Shown one piece after another: positions 22,601 to 37,285 of a DNA stretch of 64,000 nt. The stretch comes from Dichetophora obliterata (lineage: Eukaryota > Arthropoda > Insecta > Diptera > Sciomyzidae). Numbering within the stretch: position 1 is the first letter of the stretch; each line of letters opens with the position of its first letter. Under the pieces are notes generated by a model that was given only the letters and a program-made list of their open reading frames with translations, had not been told where the DNA came from and searched no databases. The stretch spans positions 67,001-131,000 of the forward strand of contig OY986439.1 of the NCBI GenBank assembly GCA_963920525.1, written 5' to 3'. The position numbers and the translations under genes were made by a program.

Positions 22601-25600
22601 GAAGCTGGCCAAAAACATGTGCTTTTTCCGTCATAACTCGCAAACCATACATCCTACAAGGACGATTTATACACCAAATTGTTTCTAATACATATATACA
22701 CAAGACTGCATATTCAGAAAAAAGTTTTCTGGAATTTGATTTTTTTTCAAGAATCTTAGTTAAAATTTTTTACATGAATCATAGTTTTTGACGTGGTTTT
22801 TTGCGATTTTTTTGATTTTTTAGCCATAACTTCTAAACCATACATCATAAAAGGACGATTTATGCATCAAAATGTTCCTTAAGCTACTGCCCACAAGACT
22901 GTATCCTTAAAATAATTTTAAAAATTAGATTTCATGTTAATTTCATGTGCCCTTTTTTGTCAATTTTTATTTTTTTTATTTATTTTCTAAAATAAAAACT
23001 ACATATCAGATAAGGACGATTCATGCATTAAAATGAGCACCAGGTCCTCGTCCTTAAGAAGGGATACTCCTTTGTCCAAATGCATTTTGCTCTATCTCTT
23101 GTAGTTAAGGAGTTGTAGAACACTTTTTGGAGTGGAAGCTGGCCAAAAACATGTGCTTTTTCCGTCATAACTCGCAAACCATACATCCTACAAGGACGAT
23201 TTATACACCAAATTGTTTCTAATACATATATACACAAGACTGCATATTCAGAAAAAACTTTTCTGGATTTTGATTTTTTTTCAAGAATCTTAGTTAAAAT
23301 TTTTTACATGAATCATAGTTTTTGACGTGGTTTTTTGCGATTTTTTTGATTTTTTAGCCATAACTTCTAAACCATACATCATAAAAGGACGATTTATGCA
23401 TCAAAATGTTCCTTAAGCTACTGCCCACAAGACTGTATCCTTAAAATAATTTTAAAAATTAGATTTCATGTTAATTTCATGTGCCCTTTTTTGTCAATTT
23501 TTATTTTTTTTATTTATTTTCTAAAATAAAAACTACATATCAGATAAGGACGATTCATGCATTATAATGAGCACCAGGTCCTCGTCCTTAAGAAGGGATA
23601 CTCCTTTGTCCAAATGCCGTTTGCTCTATCTCTTGTAGTTAGGAGTTGTAGAACACTTTTTGGAGTGGAAGCTGGCCAAAAACATGTGCTTTTTCCGTCA
23701 TAACTCCCAAACCCTACATCCTACAAGGACGATTTATACACCAAATTGTTTCTAATACATATATACACAAGACAGCATATTCAGAAAAAAGTTTTCTGGA
23801 TTTTGATTTTTTTTCAAGAATCTTAGTTACAATTTTTTACATGAATCATAGTTTTTGACGTGGTTTTTTGCGATTTTTTTGATTTTTTAGCCATAACTTC
23901 TAAACCATACATCATAAAAGGACGATTTATGCATCAAAATGTTCCTTAAGCTACTGCCCACAAGACTGTATCCTTAAAATAATTTTAAAAATTAGATTTC
24001 ATGTTAATTTCATGTGCCCTTTTTTGTCAATTTTTATTTTTTTTATTTATTTTCTAAAATAAAACCTACATATCAGATAAGGACGATTCATGCATTAAAA
24101 TGAGCACCAGGTCCTCGTCCTTAAGAAGGGATACTCCTTTGTCCAAATGCCGTTTGCTCTATCTCTTGTAGTTAGGAGTTGTAGAACACTTTTTGGAGTG
24201 GAAGCTGGCCAAAAACATGTGCTTTTTCCGTCATAACTCGCAAACCATACATCCTACAAGGACGATTTATACACCAAATTGTTTCTAATACATATATACA
24301 CAAGACTGCATATTCAGAAAAAAGTTTTCTGGAATTTGATTTTTTTTCAAGAATCTTAGTTAAAATTTTTTACATGAATCATAGTTTTTGACGTGGTTTT
24401 TTGCGATTTTTTTGATTTTTTAGCCATAACTTCTAAACCATACATCATAAAAGGACGATTTATGCATCAAAATGTTCCTTAAGCTACTGCCCACAAGACT
24501 GTATCCTTAAAATAATTTTAAAAATTAGATTTCATGTTAATTTCATGTGCCCTTTTTTGTCAATTTTTATTTTTTTTATTTATTTTCTAAAATAAAAACT
24601 ACATATCAGATAAGGACGATTCATGCATTAAAATGAGCACCAGGTCCTCGTCCTTAAGAAGGGATACTCCTTTGTCCAAATGCCGTTTGCTCTATCTCTT
24701 GTAGTTAGGAGTTGTAGAACACTTTTTGGAGTGGAAGCTGGCCAAAAACATGTGCTTTTTCCGTCATAACTCGCAAACCATACATCCTACAAGGACGATT
24801 TATACACCAAATTGTTTCTAATACATATATACACAAGACTGCATATTCAGAAAAAACTTTTCTGGATTTTGATTTTTTTTCAAGAATCTTAGTTAAAATT
24901 TTTTACATGAATCATAGTTTTTGACGTGGTTTTTTGCGATTTTTTTGATTTTTTAGCCATAACTTCTAAACCATACATCATAAAAGGACAATTTATGCAT
25001 CAAAATGTTCCTTAAGCTACTGCCCACAAGACTGTATCCTTAAAATAATTTTAAAAATTAGATTTCATGTTAATTTCATGTGCCCTTTTTTGTCAATTTT
25101 TATTTTTTTTATTTATTTTCTAAAATAAAACCTACATATCAGATAAGGACGATTCATGCATTAAAATGAGCACCAGGTCCTCGTCCTTAAGAAGGGATAC
25201 TCCTTTGTCCAAATGCCGTTTGCTCTATCTCTTGTAGTTAGGAGTTGTAGAACACTTTTTGGAGTGGAAGCTGGCCAAAAACATGTGCTTTTTCCGTCAT
25301 AACTCGCAAACCATACATCCTACAAGGACGATTTATACACCATATTGTTTCTAATACATATATACACAAGACTGCATATTCAGAAAAAAGCTTTCTGGAA
25401 TTTGATTTTTTTTCAAGAATCTTAGTTAAAATTTTTTACATGAATCATAGTTTTTGACGTGGTTTTTTGCGATTTTTTTGATTTTTTAGCCATAACTTCT
25501 AAACCATACATCATAAAAGGACGATTTATGCATCAAAATGTTCCTTAAGCTACTGCCCACAAGACTGTATCCTTAAAATAATTTTAAAAATTAGATTTCA

Positions 25601-25612
25601 TGTTAATTTCAT
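19616..25612 (+). repeat. Mixed monomers with a motif later repeated near 26-28 kb
   Basis: The segment begins with the tail of the 19216 unit; further units start at 19749, 20282, 20815, 21348, 21881, 22414, 22947 (534 bp), 23481, 24014, 24547 and 25080. Marks: 19749 CCGGTTGCTC; 20282 TTTTGCCAAT and TGCACCAAAATG; 20815 like the 11764 unit, with TATAAACAC; 21348 CTCCTAAACCC; 22947 TGCATTTTGC and GTTAAGG; 23481 GCATTATAATG, GACAGCAT and GTTACAATT; 24014 AAAACCTAC; 24547 GGACAATTT; 25080 AAAACCTAC, CACCATATTG and AAAGCTTTC. The order 22947-23481-24014 recurs as 26094, 27694, 28227 with two extra units inside. Confidence 0.9.
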
Positions 25613-26093
25613 GTGCCCTTTTTTGTCAATTTTTATTTTTTTTATTTATTTTCTAAAATAAAAACTACATATCAGATAAGGACGATTCATGCATTAAAAT
25701 GAGCACCAGGTCCTCGTCCTTAAGAAGGGATACTCCTTTGTCCAAATGCCGTTTGCTCTATCTCTTGTAGTTAGGAGTTGTAGAACACTTTTTGGAGTGG
25801 AAGCTGGCCAAAAACATGTGCTTTTTCCGTCATAACTCGCAAACCATACATCCTACAAGGACGATTTATACACCAAATTATTTCTAATACATATATACAC
25901 AAGACTGCATATTCAGAAAAAAGTTTTCTGGATTTTGATTTTTTTTTCAAGAATCTTAGTTAAAATTTTTTCATAACTTCTAAACCATACATCATAAAAG
26001 GACGATTTATGCATCAAAATGTTCCTTAAGCTACTGCCCACAAGACTGTATCCTTAAAATAATTTTAAAAATTAGATTTCATGTTAATTTCAT
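25613..26093 (+). repeat. 481-bp monomer with a 53-bp internal deletion
   Basis: At 25971/25972 the run AAAATTTTTT joins directly to CATAACTTC. The missing 53 bases are the segment from ACATGAATC to the AGC before CATAAC, including all three phased T-tracts. One extra T in the GATTTTTTTTTC run partly offsets the loss. The right edge of the gap is one base from the right edge of the 15895/15896 joint. It is the only unit without the T-tract module. Confidence 0.93.
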
Positions 26094-29000
26094 GTGCCCT
26101 TTTTTGTCAATTTTTATTTTTTTTATTTATTTTCTAAAATAAAAACTACATATCAGATAAGGACGATTCATGCATTAAAATGAGCACCAGGTCCTCGTCC
26201 TTAAGAAGGGATACTCCTTTGTCCAAATGCATTTTGCTCTATATCTTGTAGTTAAGGAGTTGTAGAACACTTTTTGGAGTGGAAGCTGGCCAAAAACATG
26301 TGCTTTTTCCGTCATAACTCGCAAACCATACATCCTACAAGGACGATTTATACACCAAATTGTTTCTAATACATATATACACAAGACTGCATATTCAGAA
26401 AAAACTTTTCTGGATTTTGATTTTTTTTCAAGAATCTTAGTTAAAATTTTTTACATGAATCATAGTTTTTGACGTGGTTTTTTGCGATTTTTTTGATTTT
26501 TTAGCCATAACTTCTAAACCATACATCATAAAAGGACGATTTATGCATCAAAATGTTCCTTAAGCTACTGCCCACAAGACTGTATCCTTAAAATAATTTT
26601 AAAAATTAGATTTCATGTTAATTTCATGTGCCCTTTTTTGTCAATTTTTATTTTTTTTATTTATTTTCTAAAATAAAAACTACATATCAGATAAGGACGA
26701 TTCATGCATTAAAATGAGCATCAGGTCCTCGTCCTTAAGAAGGGATACTCCTTTGTCCAAATGCCGTTTGCTCTATCTCTTGTAGTTAGGAGTTGTAGAA
26801 CACTTTTTGGAGTGGAAGCTGGCCAAAAACATGTGCTTTTTCCGTCATAACTCGCAAACCATACATCCTACAAGGACGATTTATACACCAAATTGTTTCT
26901 AATACATATATACACAAGACTGCATATTCAGAAAAAACTTTTCTGGATTTTGATTTTTTTTCAAGAATCTTAGTTAAAATTTTTTACATGAATCATAGTT
27001 TTTGACGTGGTTTTTTGCGATTTTTTTGATTTTTTAGCCATAACTTCTAAACCATACATCATAAAAGGACGATTTATGCATCAAAATGTTCCTTAAGCTA
27101 CTGCCCACAAGACTGTATCCTTAAAATAATTTTAAAAATTAGATTTCATGTTAATTTCATGTGCCCTTTTTTGTCAATTTTTATTTTTTTTATTTATTTT
27201 CTAAAATAAAAACTACATATCAGATAAGGACGATTCATGCATTAAAATGAGCACCAGGTTCTCGTCCTTAAGAAGGGATACTCCTTTGTCCAAATGCCGT
27301 TTGCTCTATCTCTTGTAGTTAGGAGTTGTAGAACACTTTTTGGAGTGGAAGCTGGCCAAAAACATGTGCTTTTTCCGTCATAACTCCCAAACCCTACATC
27401 CTACAAGGACGATTTATACACCAAATGGTTTCTAATACATATATACACAAGACTGCATATTCAGAAAAAAGTTTTCTGGAATTTGATTTTTTTTCAAGAA
27501 TCTTAGTTAAAATTTTTTACATGAATCATAGTTTTTGACGTGGTTTTTTGCGATTTTTTTGATTTTTTAGCCATAACTTCTAAACCATACATCATAAAAG
27601 GACGATTTATGCATCAAAATGTTCCTTAAGCTACTGCCCACAAGACTGTATCCTTAAAATAATTTTAAAAATTAGATTTCATGTTAATTTCATGTGCCCT
27701 TTTTTGTCAATTTTTATTTTTTTTATTTATTTTCTAAAATAAAAACTACATATCAGATAAGGACGATTCATGCATTAAAATGAGCACCAGGTCCTCGTCC
27801 TTAAGAAGGGATACTCCTTTGTCCAAATGCCGTTTGCTCTATCTCTTGTAGTTAGGAGTTGTAGAACACTTTTTGGAGTGGAAGCTGGCCAAAAACATGT
27901 GCTTTTTCCGTCATAACTCCCAAACCCTACATCCTACAAGGACGATTTATACACCAAATTGTTTCTAATACATATATACACAAGACAGCATATTCAGAAA
28001 AAAGTTTTCTGGATTTTGATTTTTTTTCAAGAATCTTAGTTAAAATTTTTTACATGAATCATAGTTTTTGACGTGGTTTTTTGCGATTTTTTTGATTTTT
28101 TAGCCATAACTTCTAAACCATACATCATAAAAGGACGATTTATGCATCAAAATGTTCCTTAAGCTACTGCCCACAAGACTGTATCCTTAAAATAATTTTA
28201 AAAATTAGATTTCATGTTAATTTCATGTGCCCTTTTTTGTCAATTTTTATTTTTTTTATTTATTTTCTAAAATAAAACCTACATATCAGATAAGGACGAT
28301 TCATGCATTAAAATGAGCACCAGGTCCTCGTCCTTAAGAAGGGATACTCCTTTGTCCAAATGCCGTTTGCTCTATCTCTTGTAGTTAGGAGTTGTAGAAC
28401 ACTTTTTGGAGTGGAAGCTGGCCAAAAACATGTGCTTTTTCCGTCATAACTCGCAAACCATACATCCTACAAGGACGATTTATACACCAAATTGTTTCTA
28501 ATACATATATACACAAGACTGCATATTCAGAAAAAACTTTTCTGGATTTTGATTTTTTTTCAAGAATCTTAGTTAAAATTTTTTACATGAATCATAGTTT
28601 TTGACGTGGTTTTTTGCGATTTTTTTGATTTTTTAGCCATAACTTCTAAACCATACATCATAAAAGGACGATTTATGCATCAAAATGTTCCTTAAGCTAC
28701 TGCCCACAAGACTGTATCCTTAAAATAATTTTAAAAATTAGATTTCATGTTAATTTCATGTGCCCTTTTTTGTCAATTTTTATTTTTTTTATTTATTTTC
28801 TAAAATAAAACCTACATATCAGATAAGGACGATTCATGCATTAAAATGAGCACCAGGTCCTCGTCCTTAAGAAGGGATACTCCTTTGTCCAAATGCCGTT
28901 TGCTCTATCTCTTGTAGTTAGGAGTTGTAGAACACTTTTTGGAGTGGAAGCTGGCCAAAAACATGTGCTTTTTCCGTCATAACTCGCAAACCATACATCC

Positions 29001-32000
29001 TACAAGGACGATTTATACACCAAATTGTTTCTAATACATATATACACAAGACTGCATATTCAGAAACAAGTTTTCTGGATTTTGATTTTTTTTCAAGAAT
29101 CTTAGTTAAAATTTTTTACATGAATCATAGTTTTTGACGTGGTTTTTTGCGATTTTTTTGATTTTTTAGCCATAACTTCTAAACCTTACATCATAAAAGG
29201 ACGATTTATTCATCAAAATGTTCCTTAAGCTACTGCCCACAAGACTGTATCCTTAAAATAATTTTAAAAATTAGATTTCATGTTAATTTCATGTGCCCTT
29301 TTTTGTCAATTTTTATTTTTTTTATTTATTTTCTAAAATAAAAACTACATATCAGATAAGGACGATTCATGCATTAAAATGAGCACCAGGTCCTCGTCCT
29401 TAAGAAGGGATACTCCTTTGTCCAAATGCCGTTTGCTCTATCTCTTGTAGTTAGGAGTTGTAGAACACTTTTTGGAGTGGAAGCTGGCCAAAAACATGTG
29501 CTTTTTCCGTCATAACTCGCAAACCATACATCCTACAAGGACGATTTATACACCAAATTGTTTCTAATACATATATACACAAGACTGCATATTCAGAAAA
29601 AAGTTTTCTGGATTTTGATTTTTTTTCAAGAATCTTAGTTAAAATTTTTTACATGAATCATAGTTTTTGACGTGGTTTTTTGCGATTTTTTTGATTTTTT
29701 AGCCATAACTTCTAAACCATACATCATAAAAGGACGATTTATGCATCAAAATGTTCCTTAAGCTACTGCCCACAAGACTGTATCCTTAAAATAATTTTAA
29801 AAATTAGATTTCATGTTAATTTCATGTGCCCTTTTTTGTCAATTTTTATTTTTTTTATTTATTTTCTAAAATAAAAACTACATATCAGATAAGGACGATT
29901 CATGCATTAAAATGAGCACCAGGTCCTCGTCCTTAAGAAGGGATACTCCTTTGTCCAAATGCCGTTTGCTCTATCTCTTGTAGTTAGGAGTTGTAGAACA
30001 CTTTTTGGAGTGGAAGCTGGCCAAAAACATGTGCTTTTTCCGTCATAACTCGCAAACCACACATCCTACAAGGACGATTTATACACCAAATTCTTTCTAA
30101 TACATATATACACAAGACTGCATATTCAGAAAAAAGTTTTCTGGATTTTGATTTTTTTTCAAGAATCTTAGTTAAAATTTTTTACATGAATCATAGTTTT
30201 TGACGTGGTTTTTTGCGATTTTTTTGATTTTTTAGCCATAACTTCTAAACCATACATCATAAAAGGACGATTTATGCATCAAAATGTTCCTTAAGCTACT
30301 GCCCACAAGACTGTATCCTTAAAATAATTTTAAAAATTAGATTTCATGTTAATTTCATGTGCCCTTTTTTGTCAATTTTTATTTTTTTTATTTATTTTCT
30401 AAAATAAAAACTACATATCAGATAAGGACGATTCATGCATTAAAATGAGCACCAGGTCCTCGTCCTTAAGAAGGGATACTCCTTTGTCCAAATGCCGTTT
30501 GCTCTATCTCTTGTAGTTAGGAGTTGTAGAACACTTTTTGGAGTGGAAGCTGGCCAAAAACATGTGCTTTTTCCGTCATAACTCGCAAACCATACATCCT
30601 ACAAGGACGATTTATACACCAAATTGTTTCTAATACATATATACACAAGACTGCATATTCAGAAAAAACTTTTCTGGATTTTGATTTTTTTTCAAGAATC
30701 TTAGTTAAAATTTTTTACATGAATCATAGTTTTTGACGTGGTTTTTTGCGATTTTTTTGATTTTTTAGCCATAACTTCTAAACCATACATCATAAAAGGA
30801 CGATTTATGCATCAAAATGTTCCTTAAGCTACTGCCCACAAGACTGTATCCTTAAAATAATTTTAAAAATTAGATTTCATGTTAATTTCATGTGCCCTTT
30901 TTTGTCAATTTTTATTTTTTTTATTTATTTTCTAAAATAAAAACTACATATCAGATAAGGACAATTCATGCATTAAAATGAGCACCAGGTCCTCGTCCTT
31001 AAGAAGGGATACTCCTTTGTCCAAATTCCGTTTGCTCTATCTCTTGTAGTTAGGAGTTGTAGAACACTTTTTGGAGTGGAAGCTGGCCAAAAACATGTGC
31101 TTTTTCCGTCATAACTCGCAAACCATACATCCTACAAGGACGATTTATACACCAAATTGTTTCTAATACATATATACACAAGACTGCATATTCGGAAAAA
31201 AGTTTTCTGGAATGTGATTTTTTTTCAAGAATCTTAGTTAAAATTTTTTACATGAATCATAGTTTTTGACGTGGTTTTTTGCGATTTTTTTGATTTTTTA
31301 GCCATAACTTCTAAACCATACATCATAAAAGGACGATTTATGCATCAAAATGTTCCTTAAGCTACTGTCCACAAGACTGTATCCTTAAAATAATTTTAAA
31401 AATTAGATTTCATGTTAATTTCATGTGCCCTTTTTTGTCAATTTTTATTTTTTTTATTTATTTTCTAAAATAAAAACTACATATCAGATAAGGACGATTC
31501 ATGCATTAAAATGAGCACCAGGTCCTCGTCCTTAAGAAGGGATACTCCTTTGTCCAAATGCCGTTTGCTCTATCTCTTGTAGTTAGGAGTTGTAGAACAC
31601 TTTTTGGAGTGGAAGCTGGCCAAAAACATGTGCTTTTTCCGTCATAACTCGCAAACCATACATCCTACAAGGACGATTTATACACCAAATTGTTTCTAAT
31701 ACATATATACACAAGACTGCATATTCGGAAAAAAGTTTTCTGGAATGTGATTTTTTTTCAAGAATCTTAGTTAAAATTTTTTACATGAATCATAGTTTTT
31801 GACGTGGTTTTTTGCGATTTTTTTGATTTTTTAGCCATAACTTCTAAACCATACATCATAAAAGGACGATTTATGCATCAAAATGTTCCTTAAGCTACTG
31901 CCCACAAGACTGTATCCTTAAAATAATTTTAAAAATTAGATTTCATGTTAATTTCATGTGCCCTTTTTTGTCAATTTTTATTTTTTTATTTATTTTCTAA

Positions 32001-33022
32001 AATAAAAACTACATATCAGATAAGGACGATTCATGCATTAAAATGAGCACCAGGTCCTCGTCCTTAAGAAGGGATACTCCTTTGTCCAAATGCCGTTTGC
32101 TCTATCTCTTGTAGTTAGGAGTTGTAGAACACTTTTTGGAGTGGAAGCTGGCCAAAAACATGTGCTTTTTCCGTCATAACTCGCAAACCATACATCCTAC
32201 AAGGACGATTTATACACCAAATTGTTTCTAATACATATATACACAAGACTGCATATTCAGAAAAAAGTTTTCTGGATTTTGATTTTTTTTCAAGAATCTT
32301 AGTTAAAATTTTTTACATGAATCATAGTTTTTGACGTGGTTTTTTGCGATTTTTTTGATTTTTTAGCCATAACTTCTAAACCATACATCATAAAAGGACG
32401 ATTTATGCATCAAAATGTTCCTTAAGCTACTGCCCACAAGACTGTATCCTTAAAATAATTTTAAAAATTAGATTTCATGTTAATTTCATGTGCCCTTTTT
32501 TGTCAATTTTTATTTTTTTTATTTATTTTCTAAAATAAAAACTACATATCAGATAAGGACGATTCATGCATTAAAATGAGCACCAGGTCCTCGTCCTTAA
32601 GAAGGGATACTCCTTTGTCCAAATGCCGTTTGCTCTATCTCTTGTAGTTAGGAGTTGTAGAACACTTTTTGGAGTGGAAGCTGGCCAAAAACATGTGCTT
32701 TTTCCGTCATAACTCGCAAACCATACATCCTACAAGGACGATTTATACACCAAATTGTTTCTAATACATATATACACAAGACTGCATATTCAGAAAAAAG
32801 TTTTCTGGATTTTGATTTTTTTTCAAGAATCTTAGTTAAAATTTTTTACATGAATCATAGTTTTTGACGTGGTTTTTTGCGATTTTTTTGATTTTTTAGC
32901 CATAACTTCTAAACCATACATCATAAAAGGACGATTTATGCATCAAAATGTTCCTTAAGCTACTGCCCACAAGACTGTATCCTTAAAATAATTTTAAAAA
33001 TTAGATTTCATGTTAATTTCAT
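26094..33022 (+). repeat. Thirteen mixed monomers
   Basis: The units start at 26094 (534 bp, TGCATTTTGC, TATATCTTG, GTTAAGG), 26628 (GAGCATCAGG), 27161 (CAGGTTCTC, AAATGGTTT), 27694 (CTCCCAAACCC, GACAGCAT), 28227 and 28760 (AAAACCTAC), 29293 (canonical), 29826 (CCACACATCC, AAATTCTTTC), 30359 (AAC centre), 30892 (GGACAATTC, AAATTCCG, CTGTCC), 31425, 31958 (532 bp) and 32490 (canonical). 30892 and 31425 combine CATATTCGG with GGAATGTG. Confidence 0.9.
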
Positions 33023-36000
33023 GTGCCCTTTTTTGTCAATTTTTATTTTTTTTATTTATTTTCTAAAATAAAAACTACATATCAGATAAGGACGATTCAT
33101 GCATTAAAATGAGCACCAGGTCCTCGTCCTTAAGAAGGGATACTCCTTTGTCCAAATGCCGTTTGCTCTATCTCTTGTAGTTAGGAGTTGTAGAACACTT
33201 TTTGGAGTGAAAGCTGGCCAAAAACATGTGCTTTTTCCGTCATAACTCGCAAACCATACATCCTACAAGGACGATTTATACACCAAATTGTTTCTAATAC
33301 ATATATACACAAGACTGCAAATTCGGAAAAAAGTTTTCTGGAATTTGATTTTTTTTCAAGAATCTTAGTTAAAATTTTTTACATGAATCATAGTTTTTGA
33401 CGTGGTTTTTTGCGATTTTTTTGATTTTTTGGCCATAACTTCTAAACCATACATCATAAAAGGACGATTTATGCATCAAAATGTTTCTTAAGCTACTGCC
33501 CACAAGACTGTATCCTTAAAATAATTTTAAAAATTAGATTTCATGTTAATTTCATGTGCCCTTTTTTGTCAATTTTTATTTTTTTTATTTATTTTCTAAA
33601 ATAAAAACTACATATCAGATAAGGACGATTCATGCATTAAAATGAGCACCAGGTCCTCGTCCTTAAGAAGGGATACTCCTTTGTCCAAATGCCGTTTGCT
33701 CTATCTCTTGTAGTTAGGAGTTGTAGAACACTTTTTGGAGTGGAAGCTGGCCAAAAACATGTGCTTTTTCCGTCATAACTCGCAAACCATACATCCTACA
33801 AGGACGATTTATACACCAAATTGTTTCTAATACATATATACACAAGACTGCATATTCAGAAAAAAGTTTTCTGGATTTTGATTTTTTTTCAAGAATCTTA
33901 GTTAAAATTTTTTACATGAATCATAGTTTTTGACGTGGTTTTTTGCGATTTTTTTGATTTTTTAGCCATAACTTCTAAACCATACATCATAAAAGGACGA
34001 TTTATGCATCAAAATGTTCCTTAAGCTACTGCCCACAAGACTGTATCCTTAAAATAATTTTAAAAATTAGATTTCATGTTAATTTCATGTGCCCTTTTTT
34101 GTCAATTTTTATTTTTTTTATTTATTTTCTAAAATAAAAACTACATATCAGATAAGGACGATTCATGCATTAAAATGAGCACCAGGTCCTCGTCCTTAAG
34201 AAGGAATACTCCTTTGTCCAAATGCCGTTTGCTCTATCTCTTGTAGTTAGGAGTTGTAGAACACTTTTTGGAGTGGAAGCTGGCCAAAAACATGTGCTTT
34301 TTCCGTCATAACTCGCAAACCATACATCCTACAAGGACGATTTATACACCAAATTGTTTCTAATACATATATACACAAGACTGCATATTCAGAAAAAACT
34401 TTTCTGGATTTTGATTTTTTTTCAAGAATCTTAGTTAAAATTTTTTACATGAATCATAGTTTTTGACGTGGTTTTTTGCGATTTTTTTGATTTTTTAGCC
34501 ATAACTTCTAAACCATACATCATAAAAGGACGATTTATGCATCAAAATGTTCCTTAAGCTACTGCCCACAAGACTGTATCCTTAAAATAATTTTAAAAAT
34601 TAGATTTCATGTTAATTTCATGTGCCCTTTTTTGTCAATTTTTATTTTTTTTATTTATTTTCTAAAATAAAAACTACATATCAGATAAGGACGATTCATG
34701 CATTAAAATGAGCACCAGGTCCTCGTCCTTAAGAAGGGATACTCCTTTGTCCAAATGCCGTTTGCTCTATCTCTTGTAGTTAGGAGTTGTAGAACACTTT
34801 TTGGAGTGGAAGCTGGCCAAAAACATGTGCTTTTTCCGTCATAACTCGCAAACCATACATCCTACAAGGACGATTTATACACCAAATTGTTTCTAATACA
34901 TATATACACAAGACTGCAAATTCGGAAAAAAGTTTTCTGGATTTTGATTTTTTTTCAAGAATCTTAGTTAAAATTTTTTACATGAATCATAGTTTTTGAC
35001 GTGGTTTTTTGCGATTTTTTTGATTTTTTAGCCATAACTTCTAAACCATACATCATAAAAGGACGATTTATGCATCAAAATGTTCCTTAAGCTACTGCCC
35101 ACAAGACTGTATCCTTAAAATAATTTTAAAAATTAGATTTCATGTTAATTTCATGTGCCCTTTTTTGTCAATTTTTATTTTTTTTATTTATTTTCTAAAA
35201 TAAAAACTACATATCAGATAAGGACGATTCATGCATTAAAATGAGCACCAGGTCCTCGTCCTTAAGAAGGGATACTCCTTTGTCCAAATGCCGTTTGCTC
35301 TATCTCTTGTAGTTAGGAGTTGTAGAACACTTTTTGGAGTGGAAGCTGGCCAAAAACATGTGCTTTTTCCGTCATAACTCGCAAACCATACATCCTACAA
35401 GGACGATTTATACACCAAATTGTTTCTAATACATATATACACAAGACTGCATATTCAGAAAAAAGTTTTCTGAATTTTGATTTTTTTTCAAGAATCTTAG
35501 TTAAAATTTTTTACATGAATCATAGTTTTTGACGTGGTTTTTTGCGATTTTTTTTATTTTTTAGCCATAACTTCTAAACCATACATCATAAAAGGACGAT
35601 TTATGCATCAAAATGTTCCTTAAGCTACTGCCCACAAGACTGTATCCTTAAAATAATTTTAAAAATTAGATTTCATGTTAATTTCATGTGCCCTTTTTTG
35701 TCAATTTTTATTTTTTTTATTTATTTTCTAAAATAAAAACTACATATCAGATAAGGACGATTCATGCATTAAAATGAGCACCAGGTCCTCGTCCTTAAGA
35801 AGGGATACTCCTTTGTCCAAATGCCGTTTGCTCTATCTCTTGTAGTTAGGAGTTGTAGAACACTTTTTGGAGTGGAAGCTGGCCAAAAACATGTGCTTTT
35901 TCCGTCATAACTCGCAAACCATACATCCTACAAGGACGATTTATACACCAAATTGTTTCTAATACATATATACACAAGACTGCATATTCAGAAAAAACTT

Positions 36001-37285
36001 TTCTGGATTTTGATTTTTTTTCAAGAATCTTAGTTAAAATTTTTTACATGAATCATAGTTTTTGACGTGGTTTTTTGCGACTTTTTTGATTTTTTAGCCA
36101 TAACTTCTAAACCATACATCATAAAAGGACGATTTATGCATCAAAATGTTCCTTAAGCTACTGCCCACAAGACTGTATCCTTAAAATAATTTTAAAAATT
36201 AGATTTCATGTTAATTTCATGTGCCCTTTTTGTCAATTTTTATTTTTTTTATTTATTTTCTAAAATAAAAACTACATATCAGATAAGGACGATTCATGCA
36301 TTAAAATGAGCACCAGGTCCTCGTCCTTAAGAAGGGATACTCCTTTGTCCAAATGCCGTTTGCTCTATCTCTTGTAGTTAGGAGTTGTAGAACACTTTTT
36401 GGAGTGGAAGCTGGCCAAAAACATGTGCTTTTTCCGTCATAACTCGCAAACCATACATCCTACAAGGACGATTTATACACCAAATTGTTTCTAATACATA
36501 TATACACAAGACTGCATATTTGGAAAAAAGTTTTCTGGAATGTGATTTTTTTTCAAGAATCTTAGTTAAAATTTTTTACATGAATCATAGTTTTTGACGT
36601 GGTTTTTTGCGATTTTTTTGATTTTTTAGCCATAACTTCTAAACCATACATCATAAAAGGACGATTTATGCATCAAAATGTTCCTTAAGCTACTGCCCAC
36701 AAGACTGTATCCTTAAAATAATTTTAAAAATTAGATTTCATGTTAATTTCATGTGCCCTTTTTTGTCAATTTTTATTTTTTTTATTTATTTTCTAAAATA
36801 AAAACTACATATCAGATAAGGACGATTCATGCATTTAAATGAGCACCAGGTCCTCGTCCTTAAGAAGGGATACTCCTTTGTCCAAATGCCGTTTGCTCTA
36901 TCTCTTGTAGTTAGGAGTTGTAGAACACTTTTTGGAGTGGAAGCTGGCCAAAAACATGTGCTTTTTCCGTCATAACTCGCAAACCATACATCCTACAAGG
37001 ACGATTTATACACCAAATTGTTTCTAATACATATATACACAAGACTGCATATTCAGAAAAAAGTTTTCTGGAATTTGATTTTTTTTCAAGAATCTTAGTT
37101 AAAATTTTTTACATGAATCATAGTTTTTGACGTGGTTTTTTGCGATTTTTTTGATTTTTTAGCCATAACTTCTAAACCATACATCATAAAAGGACGATTT
37201 ATGCATCAAAATGTTCCTTAAGCTACTGCCCACAAGACTGTATCCTTAAAATAATTTTAAAAATTAGATTTCATGTTAATTTCAT
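33023..37285 (+). repeat. Higher-order repeat B-C-D-E-F-G-H-I, copy 1 (eight monomers)
   Basis: Units and marks: B 33023 (GAGTGAAAG, TTTTTTGGCC), C 33556 (canonical), D 34089 (GGAATACTCC, AAC centre), E 34622 (AAATTCGG with GGATTTTG), F 35155 (CTGAATTTTG, TA T-tract form), G 35688 (GCGACTTTTTT), H 36221 (532 bp, GTGCCCTTTTTGTC, CATATTTGG), I 36753 (GCATTTAAAT). The same order occurs at 39951-45279 but with two more units inside H. A canonical unit at 37286-37818 follows before the next B. Confidence 0.9.
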
